In this document: one piece after another, positions 17,325 through 25,037 of the stretch
Layout of the letters: each line of letters opens with the position of its first letter
Numbering within the stretch: the stretch's first letter is position 1
NCBI RefSeq assembly: GCF_017329565.1
Contig: NZ_JAFMTT010000011.1
From: Alicyclobacillus mali
Lineage (GTDB): Bacteria; Bacillota; Bacilli; Alicyclobacillales; Alicyclobacillaceae
DNA: 64,000 nt
Strand: one strand, 5' to 3'
Notes under the pieces: generated by a model
What the model saw: only the letters and a program-made list of their open reading frames with translations
Database searches by the model: none
Told to the model about the DNA's origin: nothing
Made by a program: the position numbers and the translations under genes

Positions 17325-18530
17325 ATGGGGATGGGGAAGGCGCTCTGGCTCTTGGCCATCGCGGTGTTCGTTGTGTCACTCGATCTCAGGCCGCCCATCA
17401 CGTCCATCGGGCCACTCGTGCTCACCATCCAGCGTTCGCTGCACATGAACGCTGCCGAGGTCAGCCTGCTCACGTCCATTCCCGTGTTTTGCATGGGCGT
17501 CTTCGCGCCGCTCACGGGCGGAGTGGGAGCCAGAATGGGCATGAATCGGGCCGTCTTTGCGTGTGTGGGACTCGTCGGCCTGGCAACGCTCGTGCGCTTT
17601 TTCGCCCACGCGTCGTGGCTTCTCTTGGCATCCGCGTTTGCGGCCGGCGTGGGAATCGCCATCTGCGGGCCGCTCCTCTCGGGGTTTATCAAACATCACT
17701 TTGGCCGGCGCGCGCCTGCCGTGATCGGCCTGTACTCCGTCGGCATTGGCCTCGGTGCCTTGGCGAGCGCCGCGCTGTCCATTCCACTGGCGCGCGGGCT
17801 CGGGTCGTGGCAGGCGTCGCTCGGCATGTGGACCGTTCTTGCGGTGTTCGGGCTCATCGGGTGGTGGCCGGTGCTCCGCGCGGCGCCGGGGGACGACGAG
17901 CGCGAAGCCAGCGGGTTGAACGCTGGCGGGCAGCTTGAATCTGCATCGCCATCGCCTTGGCGCACGGGCAGGGCGTGGCTGTTGCTCGCCGCGTTCGGCC
18001 TGCAATCGGGCATCTACTACTCGACGACGACATGGCTCGCCCCGCGCGCCGAGGAGGCTGGCTACTCGGCCAGCGGCGCGGGCGTGGTACTCACCGTGTT
18101 TGCGCTCATTCAGATGTTTGCGAGCCTTCTCGTTCCGATGGCCATGAGCCGCACGAGGAACCGTGCGCCTTGGCTTGTCGCATCGGCGTCCTTGACGCTC
18201 GTGGGCCTCGTCGTCTGCGCTCTCCCTCTTCCCGCGTGGAGCTCTTGGTTGGCCGACGCGCTGCTCGGCGTCGGGCTCGGGGGACTGTTTCCCATCTTGC
18301 TCATTCTGCCGCTGGATGAGACCAAAAGCGGAGACGATGCGAGTCGCTGGACAGCCATGATGCAGGGCGGCGGCTACATCATATCCGGCTTCGTGCCAAT
18401 CCTCGCCGGCGCCATCAAGGACGCGACCGGGAACTTTGCGGGCTCGTTCTGGCTCCTCGTCGCACTGGCCGCTGGGCTCGTGCTGTGTTCGCTCTTTCTT
18501 CACAAGCGGCCAAGCCACAAGGAGGTCTGA
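17325..18530 (+). CDS. MFS transporter, CynX/NimT-like
   Basis: 401-residue, 12-helix major facilitator. The opening LRPPITSIGPLVLTIQ and LTSIPVFCMGVFAPLTG is characteristic of the cyanate/nitroimidazole transporter (CynX/NimT) branch. The middle loop near 185-205 is short and hydrophilic. The start could be ATG 17325 or ATG 17331; a G-rich stretch precedes both. The gene lies alone between the glycolytic operon terminator and rnr. The family contains both importers and exporters of small anions and drugs, so substrate is unknown. Confidence 0.8.
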   Translation: MGMGKALWLLAIAVFVVSLDLRPPITSIGPLVLTIQRSLHMNAAEVSLLTSIPVFCMGVFAPLTGGVGARMGMNRAVFACVGLVGLATLVRFFAHASWLLLASAFAAGVGIAICGPLLSGFIKHHFGRRAPAVIGLYSVGIGLGALASAALSIPLARGLGSWQASLGMWTVLAVFGLIGWWPVLRAAPGDDEREASGLNAGGQLESASPSPWRTGRAWLLLAAFGLQSGIYYSTTTWLAPRAEEAGYSASGAGVVLTVFALIQMFASLLVPMAMSRTRNRAPWLVASASLTLVGLVVCALPLPAWSSWLADALLGVGLGGLFPILLILPLDETKSGDDASRWTAMMQGGGYIISGFVPILAGAIKDATGNFAGSFWLLVALAAGLVLCSLFLHKRPSHKEV

Positions 18531-18667
18531 GGTCAGCTCTCGCCTGCCGCGCGATGCAAATTTCTTCTTCCTTTTGTGGCGATCTCGTCCGTTTGGGTTC
18601 ATACTAGTACCAACGCATGCGGCAGATGCCGCTGAACCTGGCCGATGGACGATGGAGTGAAGCCTTC

Positions 18668-21379
18668 TTGTGGAAAGAGCGATTACTTGAATACATGCGC
18701 TCCGAGGATTACAGGCCGAGCACGGTGCAGGAACTGTGTGAGCGGCTCGGCGTGGAGAGCGCGGCGGACTTTCGTACATTTGTCCGCCTTCTGAACGAGC
18801 TGGAGGACGCAGGAGATCTCGTTCGCACCAAGAATAACCGTTACGCGCTGCCGGAGCAGATGAACTTCATCGCTGGCAGGCTTCAGCTCAAGGCACGGGG
18901 GTATGGCTTCGTCATTCCCGAAAACGAGGCCGAGGCCGACATCTATATTCCCCAGTCCGCTTTGAATGGCGCCATGAGCGGAGACCGAGTGCTCGTGCGA
19001 CTGCGCGACGAGCGCGGCAAGGGGGCGCAGGCCCACCGCGAGGGAGAAATCGTCAAGATTTTGGAGCGCGGGAACGACCGCATCGTGGGGCAGATTGCGA
19101 TGTACACGCACCACGCGTTCGTTTCGCCGCTCGACAAGCGGTTTCCCGAGGACGTCTTTGTGCCAAGGGATGCGGTGGGGAATGCGCACGACGGACAGGT
19201 GGTGGTGGTCGAGATCACCTCTTATCCGACAGCCACACACGGTCCCGTGGGGCGCGTGGTGGAGGTCCTCGGCTATCCGGACGAGCCGGGTGTGGACATC
19301 CTGGCCATCGTGCGAAAGTACAACCTGCCGGAGGTGTTTCCAGAGGACGTACTCGCGAACGCGGAGCGGATTCCGCTGGAGATCGATCCGGCCGAGATCG
19401 CCCGGCGGAAGGACTTTCGCAGCGAGATCATCGTGACCATCGACGGTGACGACGCCAAGGACCTGGACGACGCGGTGCATGTGAAGCGCCTGCCCAGCGG
19501 ACACTACGAGCTCGGCGTACACATTGCGGATGTGGGCTACTACGTCAAGGAGAACAGCCCGCTCGACAGAGAGGCCTTCCGGCGCGGGACAAGCGTGTAC
19601 TTGGTAGATCGCGTCATCCCCATGTTGCCTCAGCGCCTGTCGAACAACATCTGCTCGCTCAACCCGCAAGTGGATCGCCTCACGATGTCGTGCGTCATGG
19701 AGATCGACGGGCAGGGGCGCATCGTCTCCCATGAAATTGTGCCAAGTGTGATTCGCACGGCGGAACGCATGACGTACAACGACGTGCGCAAGATCCTGGA
19801 GGACGAAGACGCGGAGCTGCGAGCGAGGTATGCGCCGCTCGTGTCCATGTTCGAGTTGATGCGGGAGCTGGCCCTCATTTTGCGAGAGAAGCGGATGAGG
19901 CGCGGGGCCATCGACTTCGACTTCGCCGAGATCAAGGTGCGCGTGAACGATCTCGGCGAGCCCACGTCCATTGAGCCGCGCCCGCGATCCATCGCGGAGC
20001 GGATCATCGAGGAGTTCATGCTCGCCGCCAACGAAACCGTGGCCGAGCACTTTCACTGGCTCGGCGCGCCGTTCATCTACCGCGTACATGACGATCCGGA
20101 TCCGGACAAGATCATTCATTTGAATCTGTTTCTGCACAACTTCGGATATCGCGTGAAGGGGACCGCTGGCGGCAAGATTCATCCGCGCGCACTTCAGGAA
20201 GTGCTGAACGAGGTCGAGGGCAAGCGCGAGGCGCGGATGATCGCGATGGTGATGTTGCGGTCGATGCAGCAGGCGAAATACCGCCCGGAATGCACGGGGC
20301 ACTTTGGCCTCGCGGCGGAGTACTACACGCACTTCACATCGCCCATCCGCCGGTATCCGGACTTGGCCATCCATCGCATCATCCGCGAGGTGCTGACGCG
20401 CGGATCGCTGTCTCCGGAGCGTGAGGCCCAACTGCGCGAGTTTGTCGCCGATGCAAGCCGTCAGTCGAGCGAGCGCGAGCGGATCGCCCAGGAGGCCGAG
20501 CGCGAAGTCGATCAGCTGAAGATGGTCGAATACATGCAGGAGCACATCGACGAGGAGTTTGACGGCGTCATTTCGGGTGTGGTTCCGTTCGGCCTATTTG
20601 TGCAGCTCGACAATGGCATCGAGGGACTCATCCACATCAGTGAGCTGTCAGACGATTACTACGTGCTCCACGAGCGCCAGATGGCCCTCATCGGCGAGCG
20701 CACGCGGCGCGTCTTCCGGATTGGCGATCCCGTCCGCGTCGTGGTGATACGGGCGGCCAAAGAGGACCTGCGGATCGACTTTGGGCTCGTGGAACATCTT
20801 CGCGAAGCGACGTACGTCGGAGGTGAAGGCCCAGGCGCGATCGTGTATGATGAGGACCTGACACCGAAGGAGCGGCGAGAAACCGAGCGTCGCCGGCGCG
20901 AGGCTGCTTCCCGGGCCGGTGGCCGCCGCGAGCGGGACGACAAGCGCCATCGCGTGCGGCGGGAGCGAAGTGCGGAGGCGCGCGCGGGCGTTCGCCTGTC
21001 CGACTGGGATGACGGCGAAGACGAAGCATCATCCGTGCCAGGCGACATGCTGACGGGTGATCTGCCATACGACGCTTGGGACGAGGAGTATCCAGATCCG
21101 CGCTCCCGAAAGGGGCCGCAGAAGCGCGGCCGGCGTGCTGCGCCGGAGTCAGGTCCGGCAGAAGACGGTCGGGGAATACGGGGCGGCCCTGGCGCGACGC
21201 CCACGCGGCGGGGAGGCTATCGAACATGGCCTGCCCGGGAGGCGGGCGAGCGCAGCGGCCGAGGCGGGAGCGAGGGTAAGCCGCGGCAGGCGCGCGCGGG
21301 GGAGCGATCTCCCGCGAAGCGAAACAAGGAGACAGGCAAATCGGGTGGGCGCGGTTCGCGCAGCAAGCGGAAACGGTGA
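18668..21379 (+). CDS. rnr: ribonuclease R
   Basis: Processive 3'-5' exoribonuclease that degrades structured RNA and, with tmRNA-SmpB, faulty mRNA. An N-terminal winged-helix segment (LLEYMRSEDYRPSTVQEL) comes first, then two cold-shock-like domains and the RNB domain with catalytic aspartates in IDGDDAKDLDDAV near 258-269. An S1 domain follows (EEFDGVISGVVPFGLFVQLD near 635), then an unusually long low-complexity Arg/Gly/Lys-rich tail of about 140 residues. I prefer TTG 18668, 7 nt after GGAGTGA and aligning with Bacillus RNase R; ATG 18617 has no ribosome binding site. It lies just upstream of smpB and ssrA. Confidence 0.93.
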   Translation: MWKERLLEYMRSEDYRPSTVQELCERLGVESAADFRTFVRLLNELEDAGDLVRTKNNRYALPEQMNFIAGRLQLKARGYGFVIPENEAEADIYIPQSALNGAMSGDRVLVRLRDERGKGAQAHREGEIVKILERGNDRIVGQIAMYTHHAFVSPLDKRFPEDVFVPRDAVGNAHDGQVVVVEITSYPTATHGPVGRVVEVLGYPDEPGVDILAIVRKYNLPEVFPEDVLANAERIPLEIDPAEIARRKDFRSEIIVTIDGDDAKDLDDAVHVKRLPSGHYELGVHIADVGYYVKENSPLDREAFRRGTSVYLVDRVIPMLPQRLSNNICSLNPQVDRLTMSCVMEIDGQGRIVSHEIVPSVIRTAERMTYNDVRKILEDEDAELRARYAPLVSMFELMRELALILREKRMRRGAIDFDFAEIKVRVNDLGEPTSIEPRPRSIAERIIEEFMLAANETVAEHFHWLGAPFIYRVHDDPDPDKIIHLNLFLHNFGYRVKGTAGGKIHPRALQEVLNEVEGKREARMIAMVMLRSMQQAKYRPECTGHFGLAAEYYTHFTSPIRRYPDLAIHRIIREVLTRGSLSPEREAQLREFVADASRQSSERERIAQEAEREVDQLKMVEYMQEHIDEEFDGVISGVVPFGLFVQLDNGIEGLIHISELSDDYYVLHERQMALIGERTRRVFRIGDPVRVVVIRAAKEDLRIDFGLVEHLREATYVGGEGPGAIVYDEDLTPKERRETERRRREAASRAGGRRERDDKRHRVRRERSAEARAGVRLSDWDDGEDEASSVPGDMLTGDLPYDAWDEEYPDPRSRKGPQKRGRRAAPESGPAEDGRGIRGGPGATPTRRGGYRTWPAREAGERSGRGGSEGKPRQARAGERSPAKRNKETGKSGGRGSRSKRKR

Positions 21380-21464
21380 TGCGAATGTGCCGCCGTGTGG
21401 CAGATGGCAGAGCCCGCGCACGGCGGCGTATCGCGCGCCCGATGGAGCATCGGAGTGACGTGAG

Positions 21465-21938
21465 ATGGCGAGATCGCAGGGAACTCGATTGATTGCGCAG
21501 AATCGGAAGGCGTACCACGATTACTTCATCGAAGAGACGTACGAGGCAGGTCTCGTGCTGACGGGCACGGAGATCAAGTCCATCCGCAAGGGATCCGTAA
21601 GCCTGCGGGACGCATACGCGCGCGTGGACGAAGGGGAAGTGTACATCTACAACATGCATATCGCGCCCTATGAGCAGGGGAACCGGTTTAACCATGATCC
21701 GCTCCGGCCGCGCAAGTGCCTGCTGCACAAGAAGGAGATCAATCATCTTTACGGTGCGGTCAGGCAGCGAGGGGCCACCCTCGTGCCTACCAAAGTTTAC
21801 ATCAAAGATGGGTGGGCCAAGGTGGAGTTGGCGCTCGCGAAAGGAAAGAAGCTCTATGACAAGCGCGAAGCTGCTAAGGAGCGCGATGCAAACCGCGAAA
21901 TTCAGCGCGCACTGCGAGCGCGCATGCGCGGGGAGTGA
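21465..21938 (+). CDS. smpB: SsrA-binding protein SmpB
   Basis: Binds tmRNA and delivers it to stalled ribosomes in trans-translation. 157 residues. Family marks NRKAYHDYFIEETYEAGLVL near 13-32, GTEIKSIRKG near 34-43, SLRDAY, the IAPYEQGNRFNHDPLR block and the basic C-terminal tail (DKREAAKERD and on) that enters the A site. ATG 21465 follows CGGAGTGACGTGAG. It lies 85 nt after rnr and ~155 nt before the mature tmRNA. Confidence 0.97.
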   Translation: MARSQGTRLIAQNRKAYHDYFIEETYEAGLVLTGTEIKSIRKGSVSLRDAYARVDEGEVYIYNMHIAPYEQGNRFNHDPLRPRKCLLHKKEINHLYGAVRQRGATLVPTKVYIKDGWAKVELALAKGKKLYDKREAAKERDANREIQRALRARMRGE

Positions 21939-22000
21939 CCTTGCTCGTATCGCTCGGGAAATCGGGGCATGGGGCGGGTCAGGTTGTTTGTGGAAATGGG

Positions 22001-22028
22001 TTGATCTGTATTCAAAGTGGAGTATAAT
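22001..22028 (+). promoter_or_regulatory. promoter of ssrA
   Basis: -35 TTGATC (22001-22006), 16-nt spacer, -10 TATAAT (22023-22028). It gives a precursor with roughly 58 nt of 5' leader before the mature tmRNA end. Confidence 0.8.
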
Positions 22029-22092
22029 AAAATGTGCTGTTGAACGATAAGCGATTCGCTGAAGACATGCCGGACGGCTGTCGCCAAAACGC

Positions 22093-22463
22093 GGGGGCGT
22101 TTTGGATTCGACGGGGACTGTTCGAGCATGTACGGCGGGCCGTGGGGCTGCGACCACGTTGTGCACGCAGGTCTAAATTTAACTGGCAAAGCGAATCGCT
22201 TTACCACTCAAAACAAGCTCGCTCTCGCTGCCTAATCCAGCGGGACCGTTGCGTGATGCGTCGCCTGCGCGCGTCGCGTAACGTCATCTAAGCAGGCTGG
22301 CGGCTTCCCTCGTTCGCGGGGACGCCGTGAGACGATAGCGAACTAGCCTGTGCACCAGCGTGATCGTCCGCGGGTCGCAGGGACTTGAGTAGACGGTCTA
22401 CGCCCGTAGATGTACATGTAGCGAGGTCTTCGGACGCGGGTTCGATTCCCGTCGCCTCCACCA
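22093..22463 (+). ncRNA. ssrA: transfer-messenger RNA (tmRNA)
   Basis: Rescues stalled ribosomes and tags the nascent peptide. The 5' end GGGGGCG pairs with CGCCTCC at the 3' end to form the acceptor stem, followed by A-CCA encoded in the DNA (22461-22463). The 5' GATTCGACGGGG and 3' GCGGGTTCGATTCCCG T-arm are the standard tmRNA marks. The tag ORF runs GGC AAA GCG ... GCT GCC TAA (22184-22234), encoding GKANRFTTQNKLALAA after the charged alanine; its LALAA end is a protease degron. Resume codon GGC is inferred by analogy with Bacillus. About 371 nt. Confidence 0.97.
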
Positions 22464-22494
22464 TACATGGGTTCAAAGGAATATGAGGACACCG

Positions 22495-22535
22495 TTCGCC
22501 GGTTCCGTCCCTCGAGGGGCGGGCCGGCGAATTTG
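22495..22535 (+). terminator. hairpin terminator after tmRNA
   Basis: TTCGCCGG pairs with CCGGCGAA, and inside it CCGTCCC pairs with GGGGCGG around a TCGA loop. The T tract afterwards is weak (TTTGATTG). Confidence 0.6.
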
Positions 22536-22629
22536 ATTGAAGGCCCGTTTGATTTGAAGGCCTCGTGCGCCATGCATCGTGTCGGGCGGACGGTGTTCCG
22601 CATGGAGGAATGGACTGCTTGCCCTGCTT

Positions 22630-22643
22630 TGAAAGCGCTTGTA
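22630..22643 (+). promoter_or_regulatory. candidate cre (CcpA) site upstream of the aldehyde dehydrogenase
   Basis: TGAAAGCGCTTGTA matches the catabolite-responsive element consensus TGWAARCGYTWNCA at 13 of 14 positions. It lies 55 nt before the aldehyde dehydrogenase start. The overlapping TTGAAA could be a -35, but the -10 at 17 nt (TTCAAA) is poor. Binding not shown. Confidence 0.5.
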
Positions 22644-22697
22644 GCATGACCTTCAAAGTCATCGCCGTGCTTGCAACGGCGGGAAACGGAGGTCCAC

Positions 22698-24155
22698 ATG
22701 TTCGATCTCACGAAGCTCTCACGTCAATACATCGCTGGCGAGTGGCGCGACGGGCGCAGCGCCCGCGTTCACCGCAATCAGAATCCGTACGACGGCTCGA
22801 CGGTGGCCGAGATCCGACTGGCCACGGTGGAGGATATCGACGAGGCGTACCGTGCTGCCGAGATTGCGCAGAAGCAATGGGCGCGCGTGAATCCGTTCGA
22901 ACGGCAGGCTGTCATGGAGCGAGCTCTCCGAATTTGGGAGGGATATCGGGATGACGTCATCTCGCTTGTCGCCGACGAGATCGGAGGAACCTTCATCAAG
23001 GCGGCCATCGAGTTCGAACTGGTGAAGAACTTCTTGCGCGAGGCGGCGACGTATCCTCTGCGCATGGAGGGGCGGTTGCTCCCGGCGACCATCCCCGGAA
23101 AAGAAAATCGCCTGCTCCGCCTGCCCGCCGGGGTGGTGGGCATCTTAAGTCCTTTCAATTTTCCCATGTGTTTATCGATGCGCGCCCTGGCGCCCGCAGT
23201 GGCGTGCGGCAACGGTGTCGTGCTGAAGCCGCACGAGGAGGCCGCCATCACGGGCGGCACACTGCTGGCGCAGGTGTTCGAAGAAGCCGGCGTGCCGAAG
23301 GGGCTTGTCAACGTGGTCGTGGCCGATGTCGCAGAGATTGGCGACGCATTTCTGGAACACCCAATTCCGCGAATCATCTCGTTCACCGGCTCCACCGCTG
23401 TGGGGCGCCACATCGCCGAGGTGGCGGGCCGACATCTGAAGCGAGTGACGCTGGAGTTGGGCGGAAACAGCGCGCTCATCGTGCTTGAAGATGCCGATCT
23501 CGACCTTGCTGTCGATGCGGCGATATTCAGCCGCTTCACGCATCAGGGCCAGATCTGCATGTGTGCCAATCGCGTGATCGTCGTGAAAGATGTGTATGAA
23601 CAATTTCTCGGGAAATTTGTCGAACGGGTGTCGAAGCTGAAGATGGGCGATCCTCGAGATCCTGAGACGGTCATCGGGCCGCTCATCAACCGCCGCCAGG
23701 TCGAGCGGCTGCTGGCCGTCGTCGATGCGAGCGTCGAGCAGGGGGCGCGGGTCGCTTATCGGGGACCGGTGGACGGAAACGTTGTGGGGCCGGTCGTACT
23801 GGCCGACGTTCGGCCAGAGATGGCGTGTGCGAAAGACGAGATGTTTGGCCCCGTTGTGGCGGTGATGCCTGTCGCGAATGAGCAAGAAGCGGTGCGGGTG
23901 GCGAACGACAGCGACTATGGGCTGACGGGCGCGGTCATCACGCGTGACATTGAGCGCGGCCTTCGTGTCGCAATGCAGGTGGAGACAGGGATGTTTCACG
24001 TGAATGATGGAACCGTGAACGATGAGCCACTTGTGGCGTTTGGCGGTGAAAAAGCTTCGGGCGTCGGCCGATACAACGGCCAGTGGGGCATCGATGAGTT
24101 TACGACGCTGAAATGGATCTCGATTCAGCGGGATCGGCGCCAGTATCCCATCTGA
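22698..24155 (+). CDS. NAD(P)-dependent aldehyde dehydrogenase
   Basis: Oxidises an aldehyde to the acid. 485 residues, standard ALDH fold. Asn156 in SPFNFP, cofactor-binding VLKPHEEAA near 175, FTGSTAVGR near 229, general-base Glu253 in LELGGNSA and nucleophile Cys287 in HQGQICMCANR. The C-terminal part has EMFGPVVAV and an FGGEKASGVGR loop. The sequence style (RNQNPYDGSTVAEI at the N-terminus) resembles the benzaldehyde/vanillin dehydrogenase branch, but substrate cannot be fixed from sequence. ATG 22698 follows ACGGAGG; the longer frame at 22671 has none. It stands alone with a candidate cre site in front and a terminator behind, which suggests catabolite control. Confidence 0.9.
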   Translation: MFDLTKLSRQYIAGEWRDGRSARVHRNQNPYDGSTVAEIRLATVEDIDEAYRAAEIAQKQWARVNPFERQAVMERALRIWEGYRDDVISLVADEIGGTFIKAAIEFELVKNFLREAATYPLRMEGRLLPATIPGKENRLLRLPAGVVGILSPFNFPMCLSMRALAPAVACGNGVVLKPHEEAAITGGTLLAQVFEEAGVPKGLVNVVVADVAEIGDAFLEHPIPRIISFTGSTAVGRHIAEVAGRHLKRVTLELGGNSALIVLEDADLDLAVDAAIFSRFTHQGQICMCANRVIVVKDVYEQFLGKFVERVSKLKMGDPRDPETVIGPLINRRQVERLLAVVDASVEQGARVAYRGPVDGNVVGPVVLADVRPEMACAKDEMFGPVVAVMPVANEQEAVRVANDSDYGLTGAVITRDIERGLRVAMQVETGMFHVNDGTVNDEPLVAFGGEKASGVGRYNGQWGIDEFTTLKWISIQRDRRQYPI

Positions 24156-24183
24156 CCTTCGCCGACGATGCTTCATACTACGC

Positions 24184-24211
24184 GCGGGCCCGACACCAGC
24201 CGGGCCCCTTT
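24184..24211 (+). terminator. terminator of the aldehyde dehydrogenase gene
   Basis: GGGCCCG / CGGGCCC with an 8-nt loop, then C-TTTT. Confidence 0.8.
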
Positions 24212-24221
24212 TCCATGTTCC

Positions 24222-24251
24222 CCTTGTCGCCATGCGGTTTTCCTTGATACA
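24222..24251 (+). promoter_or_regulatory. promoter of mpsC
   Basis: -35 TTGTCG (24222-24227), 18-nt spacer, extended -10 TGATACAAT (TACAAT 24246-24251). Confidence 0.65.
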
Positions 24252-24309
24252 ATACTCTCTGATGTCCAGCGCGAGACCGTGCAGCGATCGCGGATCGAGG
24301 GAGAGAGAC

Positions 24310-24732
24310 ATGGCGGCATCCAAGCTGAAAGGCTGCATCGAGGCTGACATCTCGAACGCCCTGACGAAGTGGGAAAAGGACTATCTCGGGCGCGGCTCGG
24401 TCTCGGTTAAGACGGATATCCTGCGGGATATGATCATCGTTTCGCTGCATGGCATTCTCTCGTCCGCGGAGTACGCGCTCTGCGAGACCTACGAGGGCAT
24501 GCTGTCGGTGAAGCGGACTCGCACCAGCTTGGTGGAGTCTGGGGTTGAGGATCTGAAGGTGATCATTCGCCGGATCACGGGAGAAGAAGTGAAAAGCTTC
24601 TTCACGGACCTCAGCACGCGCACGGGCGAACGGATCATGGTGTTTCGGTTGCGTTCGGACCTTGAGCGGAAGCTGGAGTCCGGTGAGTTCGAGGGCGGAC
24701 GCGATATCGTGGACGCCGGGCGAGACTTGTGA
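24310..24732 (+). CDS. mpsC: MpsC-like protein (DUF2294 family)
   Basis: 140-residue soluble protein of the family once called DUF2294. Typical features are the N-terminal KLKGCIEADISNALTKWEKDYLGRG, the VKTDILRDMIIVSLHGILSSAE block near 33-54 and GVEDLKVIIRRITGEEVKSFFTDLS near 80-104. In Staphylococcus, MpsC is the small third component of the MpsABC system, whose other two components (NuoL-like MpsA and DUF2309 MpsB) are encoded immediately downstream here. That pairing is the main reason for the call. The biochemical role of MpsC is unknown. ATG 24310 follows GAGAGAGAC. A strong hairpin terminator separates it from mpsA. Confidence 0.8.
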   Translation: MAASKLKGCIEADISNALTKWEKDYLGRGSVSVKTDILRDMIIVSLHGILSSAEYALCETYEGMLSVKRTRTSLVESGVEDLKVIIRRITGEEVKSFFTDLSTRTGERIMVFRLRSDLERKLESGEFEGGRDIVDAGRDL

Positions 24733-25037
24733 AATGCCCCCATCTCGCGGTCATATCCGTGTGGATGGCGGCGTACAGTTCATCGAACAGCACGAGTCAG
24801 GCAATTGAACCTATCTGGATCGGTGCTTCGGGCGAGGCGCGCGTCTTCTGCACAGGGGGGCGGCGAGGCGCTGGCGCATCGTGATGTAGACCGGGTGTTT
24901 GATCAGCTTACATGAGTTGACAAAAAACCGGCGTGACTCGGTGAGTGGGTTTGTTACCCGCTTCGCCGAGCGCGCCGGTTTTTTCTATGTACATGTCGAA
25001 ATTGCGCGGCGATGTGCCGCGGCGTAGGAGGGCGCAC
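24733..25037 (+). terminator. mpsC-mpsA intergenic region with a 63-nt bidirectional terminator hairpin (24922-24984)
   Basis: 24733-24921 holds nothing I can assign. 24922-24984 is an almost fully paired hairpin: A6CCGGCG pairs with CGCCGGT6, then CTCGG with CCGAG, then GAGTGGGT with ACCCGCTTC around a TTGTT loop. A6 and T6 flanks make it a terminator in both directions. It either ends the mpsC transcript or attenuates read-through into mpsAB. I see no convincing promoter between the hairpin and mpsA, and upstream candidates are weak. Confidence 0.85.

Noticed and set aside
18617..18667. N-terminal extension of RNase R from ATG 18617
   Set aside because: No ribosome binding site, whereas TTG 18668 has GGAGTGA at 7 nt and lines up with the Bacillus protein start.
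18683..20545. 620-codon minus-strand frame inside rnr
   Set aside because: Shadow of RNase R; no ribosome binding site, no motif.
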